Source: Burkholderiales bacterium C2 (lineage in GTDB: Bacteria; Pseudomonadota; Gammaproteobacteria; Burkholderiales; Burkholderiaceae_C). From it: a DNA stretch of 64,000 nt. Where the stretch lies: NCBI GenBank assembly GCA_005503085.1, contig SCOI01000007.1, positions 186,001-250,000 on the forward strand, in the 5' to 3' direction. Below the pieces are notes generated by a model. It ran no database searches and was not told the DNA's origin. It saw only the letters and a program-made list of their open reading frames with translations. Below, one piece after another: positions 55,782-63,581 of this stretch. Position 1 is the first letter of the stretch, and each line of letters begins with the position of its first letter. Both the position numbers and the translations under genes were made by a program.

Positions 55782-57170
55782 TTAAGAGATGGTGAAGAGA
55801 TCTTGCGCCCGCTCCCGCACCTTGGCCGGCACGCTGCCTGCCAGCGCGATCGCGGCCGGGCGCTGCCGGTCCAGCAGGCTCGCAAACACTGCGCCGACCT
55901 CGGCGGCCGTGACCGCCTGCAGCTGGTCCAACCAGTGCTGCGTGTCACGCAGCCGGCCCAGCGTGAACAGCTCCTGCGCGGCCGCTTCAAGGCGCCGCGA
56001 GGGCTGCTCCAGCCCGCGCAGCGAGCGCACGCTGAGTTGCTTGCGCGCGCGCGCCAGTCCGACCGGATCAAGGCCCTGGGTCTGCCGAAGCAGCAGGGCC
56101 TCCACCGCGTCCAGGAACTCCTCGGCCTGGGCCGGTGCGGTCGAACCCTCGATCACGAACTGACCGGCCAGCGGCCCGATATCGGCCGCGCAGGCCGTGT
56201 GATAGGCCAGGCCGCGGCGTTCGCGGATCTCGTCGAGCAGCGGCGAGCTCATGCCTTCGCCCAGCAGCGCGGCGGCCAGCACATAGGCCAGATGGGCGTC
56301 CTCGGTCAGCGCCGGCGCGGCAAAGCCCAGCACCGCCTGGCATTGCCCGCTGCCGGCCAGGCGGCGCGTCTTCAGCCCACCCAGCCAGACGGGGGCCTCC
56401 ACCCGATTCGGAGCGCCGGTGGGCATCGCGCCGAAAGCCTGCTCGGTGGCGCGCGCCAGGGCCTCGAAGTCCACCGGCCCGGCGGCGGCCACGACGACAT
56501 TGCTGGCCGTGTACTGGCGCTTTGCATAGTCCAGCAGATCGCTGCGGGCGAAGCGGCGGATATTGGCCCGCGTGCCGATGATGGGCCGGCCGGCCGGGTG
56601 CGTGGGGCCGTAGCAGGCGCGATCAAACAGCTGGAAGGCCACGCTGGCCGGGTCCTCGTCGAACTCGCTGAACTCCTGTTCGATGACGCGGCGCTCGCGC
56701 TCCAGCTCGTCCTCGGGGAAACTGCTGTTCAGCACGATGTCGGCCAGCAGCGCGACAAAGGCCGGCAGGTCTTCCGGCAGCCCCTCGATATGGAAAGCCG
56801 TGTGATCCTTGTCGGTGTGGGCGTTGACCTCGGCGCCCAGGCGTTCGGCGTCCAGATTGATGCGTTGGCAGTCGCGCGTGGCCGTGCCCTTGAAGGCCAT
56901 GTGCTCGACCACATGGCTGATGCCGCCCTGCCGCGCGCTCTCGTGCAGGCTGCCGGTGCGGATGAAGATGCTCAGCGAGACCGTCGCGCGCCACGGCATG
57001 TCGATGGCGACGACGCGCAGGCCGTTGGCGAGGGTGGCGAGGCGGGGAGTGGTGCGGGTGTCCAAGAGGCGTGGTGCTGAGAGGCTGGCGTGGGTCGCTA
57101 GTGTCGCGCAAGCCTGTTGGCCTTGCACTGGGCTGGGCCGACACAAGGCGCTGCTTACAATTTCGCCCAT
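55782..57170 (-). CDS. M16 family zinc peptidase
   Basis: Up to 462 aa. Inverted zinc motif HVVEHMAFKGT with the distal Glu in ERERRVIEQEFSEFDEDPAS; LANGLRVVAIDMPWRATVSL at the N-terminal core and RRGLAYHTACAADIGPLAG late mark the M16B (processing-peptidase-like) fold. No signal peptide. Start uncertain: ATG 57170 has AAAGGGGA upstream but adds ~35 residues of weak quality before the conserved core; TTG 57065 would give 427 aa, closer to family length. ATG 57170 shares bases with the divergent cyclase start. Confidence 0.85.
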   Translation of the reverse strand: MGEIVSSALCRPSPVQGQQACATLATHASLSAPRLLDTRTTPRLATLANGLRVVAIDMPWRATVSLSIFIRTGSLHESARQGGISHVVEHMAFKGTATRDCQRINLDAERLGAEVNAHTDKDHTAFHIEGLPEDLPAFVALLADIVLNSSFPEDELERERRVIEQEFSEFDEDPASVAFQLFDRACYGPTHPAGRPIIGTRANIRRFARSDLLDYAKRQYTASNVVVAAAGPVDFEALARATEQAFGAMPTGAPNRVEAPVWLGGLKTRRLAGSGQCQAVLGFAAPALTEDAHLAYVLAAALLGEGMSSPLLDEIRERRGLAYHTACAADIGPLAGQFVIEGSTAPAQAEEFLDAVEALLLRQTQGLDPVGLARARKQLSVRSLRGLEQPSRRLEAAAQELFTLGRLRDTQHWLDQLQAVTAAEVGAVFASLLDRQRPAAIALAGSVPAKVRERAQDLFTIS

Positions 57171-60100
57171 GCCATCCCCTTTCCGCAGCCTGTGCTGCCT
57201 GCTGCTGCTCTTGCTGACCGTTGTGGCGGGCGTGCAGGCGGGGCCTGGCGGCGAGGCGCTGGACGTGCAGTTCCGGGCCGTGGCCGTGCCGCAGAACACC
57301 GTGCCCGCGCTGGCGCAGGATCGCGACGGCTTCATCTGGGTGGCGACCAGCAAGGGCCTGACGCGCTACGACGGCTACCGGCTGCGGCCCATCGAGCGGG
57401 ATGGCCCGACCAGCGCGCGGCGCAATCTCGGCTGGGTGCGCGCGCTGGGCGCCGGCCGCGACGGCCGCATGTGGATAGGCACCGAATTCATGGGCCTGAT
57501 GGTCTTCGATCCCGCGCAAGACCGGGTCGAGGCCTTGGGCAGCGTGCGCGGAGAGGCCGGACCGCATGCACCGATCCGGGCGCTGGCCGAGGACGGTCAG
57601 GGCGCCGTCTGGGTCGGCACGCTGGGCCAGGGCCTGCTGCGCTACACGCCGGCTACGCGGCGCTTCGAGACCCAGGACCTGCGCTGGCAGGGCGAGCCCG
57701 AGGCCCGCGTGCTGGCCCTGCGCGTGGGCCGCGACAGCACGGTCTGGGCCGGCCACTGGCGCGGCCTGTCGCGGCTGCGCGACGGCGTCTGGGAGTCGCT
57801 GCCGCTGCCGGGCGGCGCGAGCGCGCCGGTGCTGGCGCTGGCCGAGGACAGTGACGGTCGCTTGTGGCTGGGCACCCAGGACGGCCGCCTGGGCGTGGTC
57901 GAGCAGGGGCGCGTGCGCTGGGTCCAGCAGCTGCGCACGCCGGTGCAGGCCCTGGCCGAGGACAGCACCGGCCGGCTCTGGGTGGGCAGCAAGGTGGGCC
58001 TGCTGTGGCTGAACCGGGATAGCGGCGCGATCGAAGCCCGGCTGCGCCATGACCCGCGCCGCTTGAGTGGCCTGGCCGGCAATGACATCAGCGGCCTGCT
58101 GCGCGATGCCAGCGGCGCGATGTGGGTCAGCGGCTATGGCCTGGGCCTGCAGCGCCATCAGCACCACCCGGCGCTGGCCGTGCGCGGCCCGGATCCTGCG
58201 ACGGACGGCAGGCCGCCGGCCGTGCTGGCCGAGGCCGATGTGCGCGCGCTGCTGAGTTTGAGGAGCGGCGAGCTGCTGGCGCCCACGCAGAGCGGCCACG
58301 TCGTGCGCCTCGATGGCCGGCCCGGCCGGGGCCTGGCGAGCCTGGGCGTCTGGCCGCGCGAGCGCGCCAGCGTAGTCGAGTCGCTGGCCGAGGCGCCGGA
58401 CGGCAGCCTGTGGATGGCGGCGGCCGGCCGGCTGGAGCATCGCTCCGCCCAGGGCCGGCTCTTGCGCGACTGGCCGCTGGACGGCGGGCGGGCGCAGCGC
58501 CTGCTGCTGCGCGCCAATGGCGAGGTCTGGCTGGGCATGCAGGAAGGCCTGTACCGGCTCCCTGGTGCCTCGGCGCCGGCCTTGCAGCGGGTGGCGCTGG
58601 CCGGCGGCGCGCCGCTGCATGGCGGTATCCATGCGCTGATCGAAGAAAGGGGAGGGGCCGCCGGGTCCGGTCGGCTCTGGGTCGGCGGCCAGCAAGGTCT
58701 GTTCCGGGAGCAGGGCGGCGGGCTGGCGGCCGTGCCGCAGGCGCCGGGCGAGACCCTGGCCAGCCCGGTCGTGATGGGCCTGCTGCCGGCGCGCGACGGC
58801 ACGCTGTGGGTGGACACGCCGGTCGCCGGCCTGCACCGGCTGCGCGGCTGGGATCAGCAGGGCCGGGCCCGCTTCGACCGCATCGGCGAGCGCCATGGCA
58901 GCGAGGGCGTGTTCGGCGGCAATCTGCATGAGGACGCGCGCGGCCGCATCTGGAGCCAGCTGCAGGTCTACGACCCCAAGGCCGACCGGATCGACAGCTT
59001 CGGGGCCGCCGAGGGCGCGGCCTTCGGCAGCTTCTGGTTCTTCGCCAGCGCCGAGCTGCCCGGCGGGGCCTTGCTGTTCGGCGGCAGCCGGGGTCTGCTG
59101 CGTGTTGTGCCCGAGGCTTTCGAGCCGGATCCGGGCGTGCTGCCGCTGGTGATCAGCGCGCTGCGCGTCAACGGCCAGCCCCATGCGCCCGAGCGCCTGG
59201 ATGGGCAGGGCCTGCGCCTGCCGGCCGGCACGCGCAGCTTCAGCGTCGAGTTTGCCGGGCTGGACTATGCCGACCCCGGCCGGCTGCGCTACCAGTACCG
59301 TCTGCAGGGCCTGGACAGCGACTGGACCAGCGTCGACCCCGGCGCGCGCAGCCCCAGCTTCGGCCCGCTGTGGCCCGGCCGCTATGTGCTGCAGATGCGC
59401 GTGACGGCGCACCCGACGCTGTGGGGCCCGGCCCGGCTGGAGCTGCCCATCGAGCTGCTGCCCGCCTGGTGGCAGACACTGTGGGCGCAGCTGGCGGCGG
59501 TGGCCCTGCTGCTGCTGGCGATCTGGGCCTATGTGCGCTGGCGCACCCGTTTGCTGCGCCGGCGCGAGGCCGTGCTGCAGGCGCTGGTGGACGAGCGCAC
59601 CGCCGAGCTGCGCGAGGCCAGCCTGACCGACGCGCTGACCGGCCTGCGCAACCGCCGCTATCTGGAGCTGCGCCTGCAGGACGATTTGCGCCTGTGCCTG
59701 CGCCGCTTCGAGGCCAGCGAGCCGGGCCTGCCCGGCCCCGACAGCGATCTGGTGCTGATGCTGCTGGACCTGGACCATTTCAAGCGCGTCAACGATGCCC
59801 ATGGTCACGCCGCCGGCGATGCCGTGCTGGTGACACTGGCCGAGCGCCTGCGCCAGGTGTTTCGCGACACCGACTCGCTGGTGCGCTGGGGTGGCGAGGA
59901 GCTGCTGGTGCTGGTGCGCGAGACCAGCCGCGCCGACGCCGCCGAGCTGGCCGCGCGCGTCTGCGCTGCGGTGCGCGATCAGCCCTTCGGCATCGGCCTC
60001 GGCCAGGCGGTCGCCGTCAGCGTCTCGATCGGCTTCGCCGCCTTCCCGCTCGACCCGCGCCGACCCCGCGCCTGGGACTGGCCCGCCACCCTGGCCCTGG

Positions 60101-60252
60101 CCGACTCGGCGCTGTACGCGGCCAAGGCCCGGGGGCGGGACGGCTACTTCGGGATCATCGAGGCGATGGACCTGGCGCCCGCCGAGGTGCCGCGCGATCT
60201 GAGCGGCTGGGCGGGGGATGGGCGGGTGGTGGTGCGGGCGAGTGGGGCATAG
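57169..60252 (+). CDS. Periplasmic-propeller sensor diguanylate cyclase
   Basis: 1027 aa. Signal peptide (CCLLLLLLTVVAGVQAG), then a large two-propeller region of WVGT/LWLGT-type repeats (DRDGFIWVATSKGLTRYDGY, GRMWIGTEFMGLMVFDP, GRLWLGTQDGRLGVVEQG) up to about residue 670, a Y_Y_Y domain (about 690-765), one membrane helix (about 768-790), and a cytosolic GGDEF domain. The active loop reads GGEEL at 908-912 instead of GG(D/E)EF; RxxD (RDTD) precedes it. Likely senses a periplasmic ligand, possibly glycan-related, and makes c-di-GMP if the altered loop is functional. ATG 57169. Confidence 0.9.
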   Translation: MPSPFRSLCCLLLLLLTVVAGVQAGPGGEALDVQFRAVAVPQNTVPALAQDRDGFIWVATSKGLTRYDGYRLRPIERDGPTSARRNLGWVRALGAGRDGRMWIGTEFMGLMVFDPAQDRVEALGSVRGEAGPHAPIRALAEDGQGAVWVGTLGQGLLRYTPATRRFETQDLRWQGEPEARVLALRVGRDSTVWAGHWRGLSRLRDGVWESLPLPGGASAPVLALAEDSDGRLWLGTQDGRLGVVEQGRVRWVQQLRTPVQALAEDSTGRLWVGSKVGLLWLNRDSGAIEARLRHDPRRLSGLAGNDISGLLRDASGAMWVSGYGLGLQRHQHHPALAVRGPDPATDGRPPAVLAEADVRALLSLRSGELLAPTQSGHVVRLDGRPGRGLASLGVWPRERASVVESLAEAPDGSLWMAAAGRLEHRSAQGRLLRDWPLDGGRAQRLLLRANGEVWLGMQEGLYRLPGASAPALQRVALAGGAPLHGGIHALIEERGGAAGSGRLWVGGQQGLFREQGGGLAAVPQAPGETLASPVVMGLLPARDGTLWVDTPVAGLHRLRGWDQQGRARFDRIGERHGSEGVFGGNLHEDARGRIWSQLQVYDPKADRIDSFGAAEGAAFGSFWFFASAELPGGALLFGGSRGLLRVVPEAFEPDPGVLPLVISALRVNGQPHAPERLDGQGLRLPAGTRSFSVEFAGLDYADPGRLRYQYRLQGLDSDWTSVDPGARSPSFGPLWPGRYVLQMRVTAHPTLWGPARLELPIELLPAWWQTLWAQLAAVALLLLAIWAYVRWRTRLLRRREAVLQALVDERTAELREASLTDALTGLRNRRYLELRLQDDLRLCLRRFEASEPGLPGPDSDLVLMLLDLDHFKRVNDAHGHAAGDAVLVTLAERLRQVFRDTDSLVRWGGEELLVLVRETSRADAAELAARVCAAVRDQPFGIGLGQAVAVSVSIGFAAFPLDPRRPRAWDWPATLALADSALYAAKARGRDGYFGIIEAMDLAPAEVPRDLSGWAGDGRVVVRASGA

Positions 60253-60305
60253 CGCGGGACCAGCGCGCTGCCCAATGGCACCGTGCCGCCGAGCTGCCGC
60301 TCCAG

Positions 60306-60893
60306 TCAGCGCGTTCGGCGCGGTTCGCTCTTGCCTCTCAGTTGAGCGCCCGCGCTGGCGCTGCCGCGCGTTGCAGGCTTGTCGAGCGCGGGTTTCGCGG
60401 GCTTGAGCAGACCGCTCGCCGGATTGACCGCCACCGTTTGGTACTCGGCCGCGTAGTGCTTGCGCATTCTGACGATCTCTTTCGCGTACTGGCGCGCCAG
60501 CTGCTGCTTCTTCGTCTCCGACAGCAGACGCCCGGCGAGCTGGAAGAATTTCGACTCCTCCTCCTTCAGATGGTGGCGCACCTTGAAGCTCAGCTGCTTG
60601 GCGGTCGCGATCCAGACCTCCTGCTTCTTGTTCCGCACGGACAAGTCGTCCAGCAACTCGTCAACCTCGTGATGCTCATGCAGCGCGTGGCGCGACGCGT
60701 CGAGACCGCCGTCCTCCATCAACAGATGCACGTACAGATGTCGTTCCTCGGCCGCTGCATGCGCCATCAGCTCGACTTTGAGCTGCAGGAAGAGCAGCTC
60801 ACGAGCGGCCATGTCCCCGCGTGACGCCGTCAGCTTGCGGCACAGATCGCGTTGCAGGTCGTGACTTTCACGGATGGCGTCGAAAATCATCAT
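60306..60893 (-). CDS. Hemerythrin-like (HHE) domain protein
   Basis: 195 aa. Four-helix hemerythrin pattern: IRESHDLQRDLCRKL, MAHAAAEERHLYVHLLM, HALHEHHEVDELLDDL and VRHHLKEEESKFFQLAG supply the His/Glu ligands of a di-iron site. The C-terminal 45 residues are Lys/Pro/Ala-rich and probably disordered. May sense or store oxygen or NO, or protect iron clusters. ATG 60893 is preceded by GGAG; an ATG at 60914 is also in frame. Last typical chromosomal gene before the cassette array. Confidence 0.85.
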   Translation of the reverse strand: MMIFDAIRESHDLQRDLCRKLTASRGDMAARELLFLQLKVELMAHAAAEERHLYVHLLMEDGGLDASRHALHEHHEVDELLDDLSVRNKKQEVWIATAKQLSFKVRHHLKEEESKFFQLAGRLLSETKKQQLARQYAKEIVRMRKHYAAEYQTVAVNPASGLLKPAKPALDKPATRGSASAGAQLRGKSEPRRTR

Positions 60894-61232
60894 GCTGAGT
60901 TCTCCGGCTTGCATGGTTCAAAGAGATGGGCTCTCACTGTCGCGCTGTGACGCAACGCGCCACGCCAGAAAAGTGCCTGATTCGATGTAGGACGAGGGAG
61001 CGAACGCGGCTGCTCCGCAGTTGCCAGCAAGGGGCGACCGCCTGAGGCTATTGAGCTCGATCTGGCGGGTGGCATCGATTGGGCCGCCCCTGCAACTGCA
61101 GGCGGCCAGGAGCAGGCAGTGGCGACACCCGTTGCCTGGCTTCTGACTGGCTTTGCCAGCAGTGACGACCTGCCGCACATCACGCGAGCGTCGTACCAGC
61201 GTCAGGTCCAGCACTGATCAGCTCAGGCCATA
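60894..61232. other. Stretch of ~340 bp without a clear gene
   Basis: No gene is supported. An open + frame from 60981 to the TGA at 61215-61217 lacks an ATG but reads protein-like in its middle (EAIELDLAGGIDWAAP) and could be a decayed 3' end of a gene; a minus-strand frame here has poor composition. No promoter was convincing. It directly borders the attI-like element on its left. Confidence 0.4.
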
Positions 61233-61294
61233 TCGCATGTTCAAATGTTGGGCAGAAAGAGTTAACGATCCGCGTACAACACGTTGAACATCAT
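61233..61294 (+). repeat. 62-bp attI-like element, copy 2, start of the cassette array
   Basis: Ungapped 48/62 match to 30155-30216. Ends in core GTTGAAC (61283-61289), which fits GTTRRRY, preceded by GTACAAC as a plausible opposite arm; a second perfect core GTTGGGC lies at 61247-61253 and GTTAACG at 61261. Three GTT blocks in the same direction plus a final recombination core is the architecture of integron attI sites. The first cassette gene begins 4 bp after the core. Confidence 0.6.
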
Positions 61295-62051
61295 GAATCC
61301 GTCAACGCAGCCGTTGCCGCCGCCGGAGGAAGACGACTGGCGCCTGCATGCGGTTGCGCGCCTTGCCGAGGACTGGACGTCGCCATGGACGGGGCAAGTG
61401 GCACCAAAGGGGAGCAGATTGACTGTCTCAGCAGTCCTGCGACTCACTAAGAAGAAAACCATAACAATCCCGCTGCCGAACGCGACGGCTCTGTTCCTCA
61501 GTTCTGCGGCCAAGTCTTTCTCAGCCGCAAAAGCACTCCGCGACGCGTCTGGCTTCGACAAGTCGCTCCACAGCGAGGTGTCATTTGGTGCCGATGCAAT
61601 TGTGTTCGATTACCTGGAACACATGCTCTCCGCAACCGTACTCGCATTCACTGCCGTGGAAGCATTCGTGAACGAGGTTATCCCAGAAGGATATGTTTAC
61701 GCTCGCCAGCGTCGTAGTCAAGCGATCGTTGAGGCAACGGCGAAGGAAGACATCGAACGCTTTGTTCCTCTTGACGAGAAACTCGCATCCGTACTTCCAG
61801 AGGTATTCAAATGCGCAAGTCCAAAGGGATCCCGCTGCTGGCAGGAGTACCAACAACTGAAGGACATTCGCGACCGGATCGTGCACATGAAGTCGAATGA
61901 CAGAAAGTCGTCGGGGCCGGATGTTGATACGGTTTGGAAGGCAATAGTCTTGGCGCCTGCGCCACATCGGCTCGCCAAGTCAGTCATTGACTACTTCGTC
62001 AAAGCCATGCCATCCAAGCCAGGCTGGCACGAGAATTTTCCGCGTGAATGA
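61293..62051 (+). CDS. HEPN-like protein encoded by the first cassette
   Basis: 252 aa. The C-terminal half is helical and has two features of HEPN domains: a helix with AFTAVEAFVNEVIPEG (residues about 115-130) and QLKDIRDRIVHMKS, in which R193xxxxH198 is the RX4-6H motif that forms the RNase site of many toxin and defence HEPN proteins. The N-terminal ~90 residues (WTSPWTGQVAPKGSRLTVSA) are not recognised. No antitoxin-like gene precedes it. Lower GC than the chromosome. ATG 61293; a TTG at 61284 lies in the attI-like core. Stop at 62049-62051, 1 base before the attC core. HEPN is assigned from motif only. Confidence 0.6.
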   Translation: MNPSTQPLPPPEEDDWRLHAVARLAEDWTSPWTGQVAPKGSRLTVSAVLRLTKKKTITIPLPNATALFLSSAAKSFSAAKALRDASGFDKSLHSEVSFGADAIVFDYLEHMLSATVLAFTAVEAFVNEVIPEGYVYARQRRSQAIVEATAKEDIERFVPLDEKLASVLPEVFKCASPKGSRCWQEYQQLKDIRDRIVHMKSNDRKSSGPDVDTVWKAIVLAPAPHRLAKSVIDYFVKAMPSKPGWHENFPRE

Positions 62052-62052
62052 T

Positions 62053-62109
62053 GTTCAACCCTTCGCTCCAGCGGACGGCTTCGCCGTCCGCTGAGCTTGC
62101 ACGTTGGGT
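62053..62109 (+). other. attC-like recombination site 1
   Basis: 57 bp from GTTCAAC (RYYYAAC) to GTTGGGT (GTTRRRY). The inner stem AGCGGACGGC / GCCGTCCGCT is perfect with loop TTC, and next to it GCTCCAGC faces GCTGAGC with one extra unpaired C, the extrahelical base expected in folded attC bottom strands. Confidence 0.72.
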
Positions 62110-62127
62110 ATCAATGGGGAGGTATTC

Positions 62128-62610
62128 ATGAGCATCAAGCGCCCAAAGCGCATTTGGGCAATCTGCGCTTTCAACATTTTCACCGCAGGGGTCAGCTTGA
62201 TCGCCCTCGCTTTTCTGTTGATCAGTCCGAAGGCTCCACCGGAATTGCGGCCTGATATTGCAGGGGCAGCAGTAGGTGGTTCGCTAGCAACGTTTCTCAT
62301 CGTGTCGTCCGTTCTGCTCTTCTTCCGCGTTCGTCACAGTCGCTGGCTCACTTTCACTGCGGCCATCCTTTTCTACGGAACACTCGTGTTGCAGCAGGTA
62401 GCCCTCCTCGGGCAGATCGGAGACACGCTGACAGAACAGCAACGCCTGAAAGTCTTGGCTAGCAGTTCTCGGAGCATCATTCAGATAGTGTTGAACGTTT
62501 GGGCGCTGTGCAGCGCAAAGACGTCGCGCTACTTCGGCCTTGGTGGCATTGATGCCCAACAAGTTGTTCCAGCTGACGGTCCTCGCCCTGCGGGCTCAGC
62601 CCATGGCTGA
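62128..62610 (+). CDS. Four-helix membrane protein encoded by the second cassette
   Basis: 160 aa, no family recognised. Four hydrophobic segments (IWAICAFNIFTAGVSLIALA; AGAAVGGSLATFLIVSSVLL; WLTFTAAILFYGTLVLQQVA; IIQIVLNVWALCS) suggest an inner-membrane protein with little soluble part. GGGGAGG precedes ATG 62128. The last ~19 codons (DAQQVVPADGPRPAG) are written within the attC site, so that tail is probably not functionally selected. Small membrane proteins are frequent integron cargo. Confidence 0.7.
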   Translation: MSIKRPKRIWAICAFNIFTAGVSLIALAFLLISPKAPPELRPDIAGAAVGGSLATFLIVSSVLLFFRVRHSRWLTFTAAILFYGTLVLQQVALLGQIGDTLTEQQRLKVLASSSRSIIQIVLNVWALCSAKTSRYFGLGGIDAQQVVPADGPRPAGSAHG

Positions 62611-62625
62611 ACAACGGCGTACGGC
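62554..62625 (+). other. attC-like recombination site 2 (degenerate right core)
   Basis: 72 bp beginning with GCCCAAC (RYYYAAC). GTTGTTCCAGC pairs with GCTGAACAAC leaving one extra C, exactly the attC bulge pattern. The right core reads GTACGGC instead of GTTRRRY, so recombination may be impaired. Overlaps the 3' end of the membrane protein gene. Confidence 0.6.
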
Positions 62626-62644
62626 AGCTCAAGGAGGAGCGTAG

Positions 62645-62950
62645 GTGGCATTCGATATGCATGCTGGTGACAGGCGAGAGAGCATCGGTCACCACGAAGA
62701 GTTTCTCTTCGCGTTGGCGCAAGAGAACGAGTCCCGCTATCCCGAGCTCTTGGCTGTTTGGCATGCGTTCTATAACGGGCCGCACATATCGTCCTCACAC
62801 GCAGGCGCGCTCGTTCACGAACTCATTGATCTCCTTTCGTCAAATGGTGGTCTTGCGAACAAACCCTTGGCAACCGCTATCGTGCGTCTTCTGCCGTTCT
62901 TCAGCGCGGCCCATCGCTCCCAGCAAGAAGTCAGGTGCAGCAGTGACTGA
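62645..62950 (+). CDS. Unknown 101-aa protein encoded by the third cassette
   Basis: Not recognised. Acidic, mostly helical (HHEEFLFALAQENESRYPEL, SHAGALVHELIDLLSSNGGL), without signal peptide or membrane helix. Start GTG 62645 is preceded by AAGGAGG with 7-bp spacing, a strong sign of real translation. The His-rich ESIGHHEEF could bind metal. Its size and acidity resemble immunity or antitoxin-like small proteins, but nothing specific supports that. Ends 3 bp before the next attC core. Confidence 0.65.
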   Translation: MAFDMHAGDRRESIGHHEEFLFALAQENESRYPELLAVWHAFYNGPHISSSHAGALVHELIDLLSSNGGLANKPLATAIVRLLPFFSAAHRSQQEVRCSSD

Positions 62951-62953
62951 GGC

Positions 62954-63010
62954 GTATAGCCCTTTGCTGCAGCGGACGGCTACGCCGCCCGCTGAACGCG
63001 GACGTTGGAT
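62954..63010 (+). other. attC-like recombination site 3
   Basis: 57 bp, same length as site 1 and aligned with it: GTATAGC (diverged RYYYAAC) to GTTGGAT (GTTRRRY), with inner AGCGGACGGC / GCCGCCCGCT (one mismatch) around TAC. The shared CAGCGGACGGCT segment shows that the two sites belong to one family. Confidence 0.7.
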
Positions 63011-63013
63011 TGC

Positions 63014-63511
63014 ATGATCCCGTCACCCTGCCGTCTTGAGTCACTGGAGGTCAGCGATCTGCCTTCCGTCGAGCGGCTGTTCTCCGAGTCAAAGGTCCGA
63101 GCCTTCTTGGGGGGATCTCTTGCCCCTTCCATGGCAAAGCAGCGGGCTGTCGAACTCGTTCTGCAGTCCGAGCGAGCATGGGCAGTTCGTTCAACCTCAG
63201 GCAACTCAAGCTTGCTCGGAGTCGTGCTTCTCGATCGACATCACGATCTTGAAGACATCGAGGTTTCCTATCTCTTCTTGCCTGAGCATTGGGGTCGTGG
63301 CTACGCCAGTGCAGCTGTAAAGCAGGTGCTGGCCCACGCCTTCGGCACAATCGGCCTTTGTCGCGTCGTAGCTGAAACCCAGTCGGCCAACGCTGCGTCA
63401 GTTCGGCTGCTGGAGCGCCTGGGGTTCCGTCTTGTCCGCAGAGTCGTTCGCTTTGGTGCAGAGCAGAGCATCTACCTTGCTCCTTCGTCTTCCATTCACG
63501 CTGCAAGCTAG
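63014..63511 (+). CDS. GNAT acetyltransferase encoded by the fourth cassette
   Basis: 165 aa. RimI/RimL-like GNAT: EVSYLFLPEHWGRGYASAAV carries the acetyl-CoA loop (Q/R-x-x-G-x-G/A type, HWGRGYA), and NAASVRLLERLGFRLV the C-terminal signature. Acts on an unknown amine; cassette-borne GNATs include antibiotic-modifying enzymes but nothing here shows that. ATG 63014 lies 4 bp after the attC right core; an in-frame TTG falls inside that core. Lower GC than chromosomal genes. Confidence 0.82.
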   Translation: MIPSPCRLESLEVSDLPSVERLFSESKVRAFLGGSLAPSMAKQRAVELVLQSERAWAVRSTSGNSSLLGVVLLDRHHDLEDIEVSYLFLPEHWGRGYASAAVKQVLAHAFGTIGLCRVVAETQSANAASVRLLERLGFRLVRRVVRFGAEQSIYLAPSSSIHAAS

Positions 63512-63565
63512 CCCCTCCGTCAATGGGGCGTCCCGCAAGCGGGCCGCCCCGTGCGAACGCTAGGC
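63506..63565 (+). other. attC-like recombination site 4
   Basis: 60 bp from AGCTAGC to GCTAGGC, both imperfect core sequences. Inside, GGGGCG / CGCCCC and CCCG / CGGG form a long hairpin. Overlaps the stop codon of the fourth cassette gene. Weaker than sites 1 and 3 but in the expected place. Confidence 0.5.
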
Positions 63566-63581
63566 CGTACAGAGAAAAGCA

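Noticed and set aside
56623-59808. Minus-strand frame of over 1,000 codons
   Set aside because: Antisense to the cyclase gene; Gln/Ala/Arg-rich low-complexity translation.
60918-61214. Minus-strand 98-codon frame left of the cassette array
   Set aside because: No ribosome binding site, mixed composition and no recognisable pattern; not supported as a gene.
30155-61294. The two 62-bp repeats as ends of one 31-kb mobile island
   Set aside because: The interval carries core genes (lptD, surA, rsmA, maeB) of normal composition, so it is not a mobile element as a whole.
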